A stretch of 64,000 nt of DNA from assembly GCF_003177035.1 (NCBI RefSeq), contig NZ_CP029488.1, positions 744,001 to 808,000 on the forward strand, read 5' to 3'. The notes beneath the pieces were generated by a model. The model had not been told where the DNA came from. It saw only the letters and a list, made by a program, of their open reading frames with translations, and searched no databases. Position 1 is the stretch's first letter, and each line of letters begins with the position of its first letter. Position numbers and translations under genes: made by a program. The stretch comes from Salinisphaera sp. LB1 (GTDB lineage Bacteria; Pseudomonadota; Gammaproteobacteria; Nevskiales; Salinisphaeraceae). Below, piece after piece: positions 59,302 through 64,000 of the stretch.

Positions 59302-60435
59302 TCACCTCAGTAGCGTGGCGGGATCGGCGCGCCGGATGCTGCGCATCGCGATCAACCCGGACACCGCCACCAACGCCATGACCAGCCCGAGGCACCCCGC
59401 GGCCACGGATGGCTGCATGGCCACCGGGACGTTTTCGCTATGCGCCAGCCAGATCAGCAGGGCCGCCAGTACGCTGGCCAGCACGACACCACAGGCCCCG
59501 ACCCAGAAGGCCTGCTCCAGAACGACCCAGCGCAGGGCACGCTTGCCGACCCCCAGGGCATTGAGCGTGGCGTATTCATTGACCGAGGCCGCCACCGCCG
59601 CCATCAGCGCCTGGCTGGTGATGATGGCGCCCACCGCAAACACGATGACCGCAAGAAACAGCACGCCAGCGCCGGCGCCGGTGTTGAACAACCAGAACAG
59701 GATCGAAAGCCGCGCGAATGCCGACGCAGTCCAGGCCTGATAGCGGCCGAATCCGGTATGACCGTTCAACTGGGCCACGACCGCAGGCGCATCCCCGGTA
59801 TGGCGTAGCCGCGCGACGAGGTACGTGGGCCCGCCGCTTTCGCTGGGCGACGGGTCCAGCAGGCGCGCGGTCTGCACCGAGGTCACGATATTGGCACCGC
59901 CCAGGGCCCGCAGGCCGCGGGCCGTACCGACGACGCGAACCAGGTGGCCGTTCACGCTGGCGGTATCGCCCACCTGCACGCCCAATTTGTGTAAATCGGC
60001 GGGGTCCACGACGACCGACTCCGGATAAGCCAACCGGGCCCGTACCGCCGGTGTGAGGACGCGCGAAAACATCATCGCGCCGGGCTGGGTGGAAACGCCC
60101 GACACAAAGACCGAGACGCCACCGGTATCGTGTCCGCCGCGCCAGTCGCCATCGAGCAGATAAAACGGTTCGACGGACTTGATCTGCGGATTCATCTCCA
60201 GCAATGACGCGATATCCGAGGCAATCGGGCGCCCCTGGTCGACGCTCTGGGTGCCCGGGTAGCCGACCCAGATATCGGCGTCCGAATCGGAGACATAAAC
60301 CGCCGCACCGCCGAAAATACCGAGCACCAGCGCCGCCTGCAGCAACTGCAGCAGCGTGGCGAAACCCACGGCCAGCATCGCCGGCAGGAAGCGTCGCCAT
60401 TCGTGGCGCAGGGTCTTGCGTGCCAGTGAGACCAT
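59302..60435 (-). CDS. ABC transporter permease, FtsX/DevC type
   Basis: A 377-residue permease with four helices. Helix 1 (FLPAMLAVGFATLLQLLQAALVLGIFGG) is followed by a periplasmic domain of about 200 residues (VSDSDADIWVGYPGTQSVDQG..., DLHKLGVQVGDTASVNGHLVRVVGTARGLRALGGANI), then three C-terminal helices including ASVNEYATLNALGVGKRALRWVVLEQ, the coupling segment of FtsX-type proteins. It resembles DevC of the cyanobacterial DevBCA glycolipid exporter. It forms the operon outer membrane factor, permease, ATPase, adaptor. Confidence 0.88.
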   Translation of the reverse strand: MVSLARKTLRHEWRRFLPAMLAVGFATLLQLLQAALVLGIFGGAAVYVSDSDADIWVGYPGTQSVDQGRPIASDIASLLEMNPQIKSVEPFYLLDGDWRGGHDTGGVSVFVSGVSTQPGAMMFSRVLTPAVRARLAYPESVVVDPADLHKLGVQVGDTASVNGHLVRVVGTARGLRALGGANIVTSVQTARLLDPSPSESGGPTYLVARLRHTGDAPAVVAQLNGHTGFGRYQAWTASAFARLSILFWLFNTGAGAGVLFLAVIVFAVGAIITSQALMAAVAASVNEYATLNALGVGKRALRWVVLEQAFWVGACGVVLASVLAALLIWLAHSENVPVAMQPSVAAGCLGLVMALVAVSGLIAMRSIRRADPATLLR

Positions 60436-60438
60436 CGC

Positions 60439-61854
60439 TCAGCCCGCGCTCTTGATCGAACGATTGCTGGCCCCGCCGAGGGCCTTGTAGAGCGCGACGT
60501 AGGCGGTATCGTGCGCCGCCCGCGCGTGGATCAGGCGCAGTCTTGCCTGGTCGTAACTGAATTCGGCCACAAGATGCCGATCCGGGCTGTCGAGCCCCAA
60601 TCGGGCGCGGGTCCGGGCCCGGGCGACCGCTCTTTTCTCGCGCTGGACGACCTGCTTTCGGGTCTGAAGCCGGCCCTGCGTGCTATGCAACGCGTCCAGT
60701 TTCGTCTCGACATCGGCCACGCCCTGCAGGACCGCTTCGCGATAGGCCAGCGAGGCCGCCTTGAGCAGATGCCCCTTCGCGTTGGCGCGGGCCTTGCGCA
60801 GGCCCCAGTCGAACAGCGGGATACTGACCGTCGGGCCGAACGAGCCGATTCCATTGATGCCGCTGGCGTGATAGCTGGCCAGGTCGGTCGACGCAACCAG
60901 TGACGCACCCAGCCCGATACTCGGATAGCGATTGGCCTTGGCCATCCCCAGTTGCCCGGCGGCGCGAATGACCCGGGCCCGGGCCCGGGCGATACCGGGC
61001 CGCGTATTCAACAGATCGGCCGGCACCGAAACGGGCTCGTAGCCGCGCAGCTTCGGCAACTTGGCGTGATGAGCCCAGGCCGGCCTGGGCTCATCACGCC
61101 CGGTCAAGGTGGCCAGTTGCTGGGCCGCGGCCACGGCGGCATGCCGCGCGCTCTGTTGTTGTGTTTGCAGATCGGATTTCTTCAGCAACGGCGCGGTCAG
61201 CACCGCAGGCGATGCCAGACCGAGACGCACGCGCACCCGGGCCAGCCGGATGCGTTTTTGCTGTAAACCGATCATCCGTTTCAGGATCGCGCTGTTCTGC
61301 TGCGCCGCACTCAGGTTGATCCAGTCGCGCGCGACCTCGGCCACCATCGACACACGCACCTCGCGCAGCTTGTCGGCCGCTTCGTCGAGATGGCCCTGGG
61401 CGACGTTGTGCGCGGCCTGGGCCCGACCGAAAAACGGCAGCTCCCAGTGGGCATCGAAGCCCATCAGAAAATAGGAGGCGCGGGCATCCGGATCGACCGG
61501 GTCGTCGGTGTTGATGCTCAATGCCGGTTTGTACGGCGCATCGCTGCGCAGATACAGGGCACGAGCGGCCCGCACCCGCTCCAGCGCCGAGGCGAGATTC
61601 AGGTTGGCCTTCAGTGACTCGTCGACCAGCCGATTCAGCGCGGGGTCGTGTAACGCCTGCCACCATTCATGGTAATTGGGTTCCGGCGTCCCGGCCTGCT
61701 TGGCGGCATGGGTCCAATGCGCCGGCAACGACACATGCGGCTTGGGCACCGGCGTGGATACGCAGCCGGCCAGCAACAGCGTCGCCGCCAGGCCAGCGCA
61801 CCAGCGGCCGGAGCGCGCTATCGAAGCCACCATCCATACATCCCTTGATTTCAT
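60439..61854 (-). CDS. Outer membrane efflux lipoprotein (NodT/TolC family)
   Basis: A 471-residue outer membrane factor. The signal peptide WCAGLAATLLLAGC has lipobox LLAGC. Two OEP repeats contain long coiled helices (ANLNLASALERVRAARALYLRS... and TRPGIARARARVIRAAGQLGMAKANRYPSIGLGASL) and barrel strands such as SASYF-like FDAHWELPFFGRAQ. It makes the tunnel through the outer membrane for the adjacent pump. The ATG at 61854 overlaps the kinase stop by 4 nt; a second ATG at 61833 has AAGGG at good spacing and may be the main start. Confidence 0.9.
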   Translation of the reverse strand: MKSRDVWMVASIARSGRWCAGLAATLLLAGCVSTPVPKPHVSLPAHWTHAAKQAGTPEPNYHEWWQALHDPALNRLVDESLKANLNLASALERVRAARALYLRSDAPYKPALSINTDDPVDPDARASYFLMGFDAHWELPFFGRAQAAHNVAQGHLDEAADKLREVRVSMVAEVARDWINLSAAQQNSAILKRMIGLQQKRIRLARVRVRLGLASPAVLTAPLLKKSDLQTQQQSARHAAVAAAQQLATLTGRDEPRPAWAHHAKLPKLRGYEPVSVPADLLNTRPGIARARARVIRAAGQLGMAKANRYPSIGLGASLVASTDLASYHASGINGIGSFGPTVSIPLFDWGLRKARANAKGHLLKAASLAYREAVLQGVADVETKLDALHSTQGRLQTRKQVVQREKRAVARARTRARLGLDSPDRHLVAEFSYDQARLRLIHARAAHDTAYVALYKALGGASNRSIKSAG

Positions 61855-63284
61855 GAGTGCCGGCCGTGGCGTTCGTTCGTTGCCTCGGGGGCGTCAGGTG
61901 ACGCCAATCGCGGCAAGCAGAGTTGCACGCTGAGCCCGCCCAGTGACGAGCGTTCAAAACGAACGGTCCCGCGGTGCTTTATGACGATGTGGCGAACGAT
62001 CGCCAGCCCCAGGCCGGTCCCGCTGCGCTGATTGTTCGGCGCGCGGAAAAAGCGCTCACCGAGCCGCGGCAATACCTCGGCATCGACGCCGGGGCCGCTG
62101 TCGTCGATCTGCACGCACAGCGCGTCGACCTCCGGGGTCAGGGTCAGGGTCACCGTGCCTTGCCGCGGCGTGTAGCGCAGTGCGTTGTCGATCAGGTTAT
62201 CCAGCGCCTCCTGCAGCGCCACGGCGTCGCCATTGACCCAGGCCGCCTCGTCGGTGGTTTCGAAACCGAGGTCGATCTGGCTTTCGATCGCCTCCGGAAC
62301 ACGCTGCCCGGCCAGTTCCGGCAGCAGCTTGCGCAGATCGACCGGCGCCATCTGCATCGGGCGCGCCTCGGCCCGGGTCAGCGCCAACAGCTGACCGGAA
62401 GTCCGGGCGGTACGTCCGGTCAGTTGTTGTATGTGTTCCAGCGCCTTCAGCGCGCGCGGGTCGTCGGCGTAGCGCATCGCCCGTTCCACCTGAAGCCGCA
62501 GCCCGGCCAGGGGCGTGCGCAGCTGATGCGCCGCATCCGCGATGAACCGCTCATGCAGTGCGATGATGTCGCGCAAGCGGGCGAACAACGCATCGATCGT
62601 GTGCGTGAGCGGCAACAGCTCCACCGGCACATCATCGTCCTCGATCGGCGACAGATCGTGTTCGCGACGACTGAGCCGTCGTGTCAGCGGATCGATGACA
62701 CGCAGACCGAATCGAACCCCGAGCCACACCAGCAGCAGCAACGCGCTGATCAGGGCCACTTGCAGGGAGATATTGAGCAGCAGGATCTGACGCGCGACCT
62801 GACGGCGCCCGCGGAAGGTCTGCGCTACGGTGATATCGAGAACCCGATTCTTGTGCCCGGGATCGACGATGGCCAGTGTGGCAGCCCGTAACGCGGTGTG
62901 CTTGAGATGGGTATCGTACAGTCGCGGCGGCTGGCCCGGCTCCGGCGCGGGCGCCACCGGCGGCAATATCCGGCTGCCGGCGATCAGGCCCTGTTGCGGG
63001 CTGCGAATGGCGAAATAGTTGTGGCCGTCGGGATCGAACTGCAAAAGAAAACGCGCCTGGGGCGATATCGTGCCTTTGAGCGCGTGGGTTTGAAGCATGG
63101 TAGCCAGCGTCCGGCCGTCGTCAGCCAGATCCTCGTCGTGCACCCGGTTGGCATAGGACAAGGCCACGAAGTAGGTGATCACGGCATCAGCTGTCAGAAT
63201 GATCAGCATCGGAACCAGCAGAAACAGCAACAGACGACGGCGCAGACTCGGGCGCCGCGCGGCCGCGGATGCGGACGAACTCAT
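61851..63284 (-). CDS. Two-component sensor histidine kinase (TctE/QseC type)
   Basis: A 477-residue membrane sensor kinase. Helix 1 is LLLFLLVPMLIILTADAVITYF, then a periplasmic 2CSK_N-like domain of about 120 residues (ARFLLQFDPDGHNYFAIRSPQQG), helix 2 (ILLLNISLQVALISALLLLVWLGV) and HAMP. The phospho-His is in ERFIADAAHQLRTPLAGL, N-box DNLIDNALRYTP, G1 DDSGPGV and G2 GTGLGLAI. All catalytic motifs are intact. It overlaps the response regulator by 4 nt upstream and the efflux gene by 4 nt downstream, so it probably controls this exporter operon. Confidence 0.92.
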   Translation of the reverse strand: MSSSASAAARRPSLRRRLLLFLLVPMLIILTADAVITYFVALSYANRVHDEDLADDGRTLATMLQTHALKGTISPQARFLLQFDPDGHNYFAIRSPQQGLIAGSRILPPVAPAPEPGQPPRLYDTHLKHTALRAATLAIVDPGHKNRVLDITVAQTFRGRRQVARQILLLNISLQVALISALLLLVWLGVRFGLRVIDPLTRRLSRREHDLSPIEDDDVPVELLPLTHTIDALFARLRDIIALHERFIADAAHQLRTPLAGLRLQVERAMRYADDPRALKALEHIQQLTGRTARTSGQLLALTRAEARPMQMAPVDLRKLLPELAGQRVPEAIESQIDLGFETTDEAAWVNGDAVALQEALDNLIDNALRYTPRQGTVTLTLTPEVDALCVQIDDSGPGVDAEVLPRLGERFFRAPNNQRSGTGLGLAIVRHIVIKHRGTVRFERSSLGGLSVQLCLPRLASPDAPEATNERHGRHS

Positions 63285-63958
63285 TCGGACGCTTCATCGA
63301 CTGTCAGCATGTAGCCGAGCCCGCGCACCGTACGCACCGACGCCCCCGATTTTTCCAGCTTGCGCCGCAGGCGATGTACGGCGATATCCAACCCATTATC
63401 GGTCAGTTCCTCGTTCCAATCACATATGGCTTCGATCAGCTGCGATCGGCTGATCAGGCGCTCCGGCCGGGCGGCCAGGGCTGACAGCAACCCAAACTCC
63501 CGGGCCGTAAGCTCGAGCTCACGCGCTCCGACCCAGCCCCGCCGGCCCGCAATATCCAGCCGCAATCGCCCCAACTGCACTTCCGGCCGGCCATGCGTGA
63601 CCTGGCGGCGCAGCAACGCACGCACCCGGGCCGCGAACTCGACGTAAGCGAACGGCTTGACCAGATAGTCGTCGGCACCGAGATCAAGGATGCGGATCCG
63701 TTCCTCCATGCTGTCCCGAGCGGTAACGATGAATACCGCCAGCGGGTTCCGATCCTGGCGCAACTCATGCAGCAATCGGTCGCCACTCAGGTAGGGAAGC
63801 CCCAGATCCAGAACCAGCAAATCGTGCGTCTTTTCCTGCAGCGCCAGCCGAGCCTCGCGCCCGTCCGACAAGTGATCCACCGCATGACCGCTGTCGCGCA
63901 AGCCGGCACACAAGCCCTCGGCAATCGCGGGATCATCTTCTACCACGAGGATACGCAT
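63281..63958 (-). CDS. OmpR/PhoB-family response regulator
   Basis: A 225-residue regulator. The receiver domain has the acidic pair EDDPAI (residues 7-9), phospho-acceptor Asp in DLLVLDLGLP (near 51) and Lys in YLVKPF. The C-terminal winged helix has ELELTAREFGLLSALAARPERLISRSQLIEAI and VHRLRRKLEKSGASVRTVRGLGYML, the recognition helix and wing. It is the first gene of the run RR-kinase-exporter and most likely activates its own operon. Upstream sequence (63959-64000) ends with the window, so its promoter is only partly visible. Confidence 0.94.
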   Translation of the reverse strand: MRILVVEDDPAIAEGLCAGLRDSGHAVDHLSDGREARLALQEKTHDLLVLDLGLPYLSGDRLLHELRQDRNPLAVFIVTARDSMEERIRILDLGADDYLVKPFAYVEFAARVRALLRRQVTHGRPEVQLGRLRLDIAGRRGWVGARELELTAREFGLLSALAARPERLISRSQLIEAICDWNEELTDNGLDIAVHRLRRKLEKSGASVRTVRGLGYMLTVDEASE

Positions 63959-64000
63959 CGGCGGAGGGCAGCCCTGTTTTCTTGCTTGTTCGGGAACATG

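Noticed and set aside
1-64000. CRISPR arrays, prophage, toxin-antitoxin pairs, rRNA operon
   Set aside because: No repeat-spacer pattern, phage structural or integrase genes, typical toxin-antitoxin pairs or rRNA sequence could be seen on either strand.

Overview
The window is GC-rich (roughly two thirds G+C), gene-dense chromosomal DNA. Its gene set (SthA-type transhydrogenase, fused MnmC, YbaN, ArfB, YccS-like FUSC protein, tail-specific protease, membrane glucose dehydrogenase) points to a gammaproteobacterium, possibly a halophilic or environmental lineage such as Salinisphaerales. That placement is inference from gene content only. There is no prophage, integrase, CRISPR array or complete insertion sequence. 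The mobile-looking material is a family of 170-300 bp inverted-repeat elements (6.0, 24.2 and, as a half copy, 11.5 kb).

Layout. 0-2.5 kb: start of sthA, a DUF2452 gene, and a class I DAHP synthase gene (aroG-like) behind a leader that looks like an aromatic amino acid attenuator, with a 12-residue peptide containing Phe-Tyr-Gly-Tyr-Trp-Phe. 2.5-6 kb: mnmC, a decayed membrane-protein gene, and ybaN; two identically built pairs of DnaA-box-like 9-mers lie in the flanking promoter regions. 6-11 kb: a BLUF photoreceptor overlapping a GGDEF-EAL gene (light-linked c-di-GMP turnover), then PQQ glucose dehydrogenase. 11-23 kb: an STN-domain lipoprotein, an SDR remnant cut by the repeat, a LysR/CynX-type divergent pair, a PPP-family phosphatase, an SDR, a one-domain asparaginase, a DhaK-DhaL kinase, and a DUF6314-DUF427-rhomboid-flavoprotein run, ending at a tRNA-Glu(CTC). 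23-36 kb: YrhK protein, FUSC exporter, TSUP exporter, MHYT-GGDEF-EAL protein, RlmM-like methyltransferase, Prc protease, Omp85-type barrel, cupin. 36-48.7 kb: small lipoprotein, DsbA-like protein, CPA antiporter, HTH protein, sugar porter, a four-gene operon of a radical SAM DNA-repair protein, SatD-like, DUF3307 and UdgX, then ArfB, and an AraC regulator divergent from a zinc alcohol dehydrogenase.

50-64 kb is the most interesting block. It holds an HAD-IB phosphatase and a class III aminotransferase; a stand-alone ketosynthase with its own acyl carrier protein; a FemAB/GNAT-like acyltransferase overlapping an arginase-fold enzyme; and, in one long minus-strand run, two half-size EamA proteins resembling the ArnE/ArnF flippase pair, an alpha/beta hydrolase, and a complete HlyD-ABC-FtsX-outer membrane factor exporter led by its own two-component system. 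Together these look like a small biosynthesis-and-export locus for an acylated amine- or guanidine-containing product. I do not recognise this combination; the product is unknown.

Smaller points of interest include two convergent gene pairs whose stop codons are formed by the ends of the repeat element, divergent genes sharing one CATG as both start codons, and alternative hairpins inside the radical SAM-UdgX operon.
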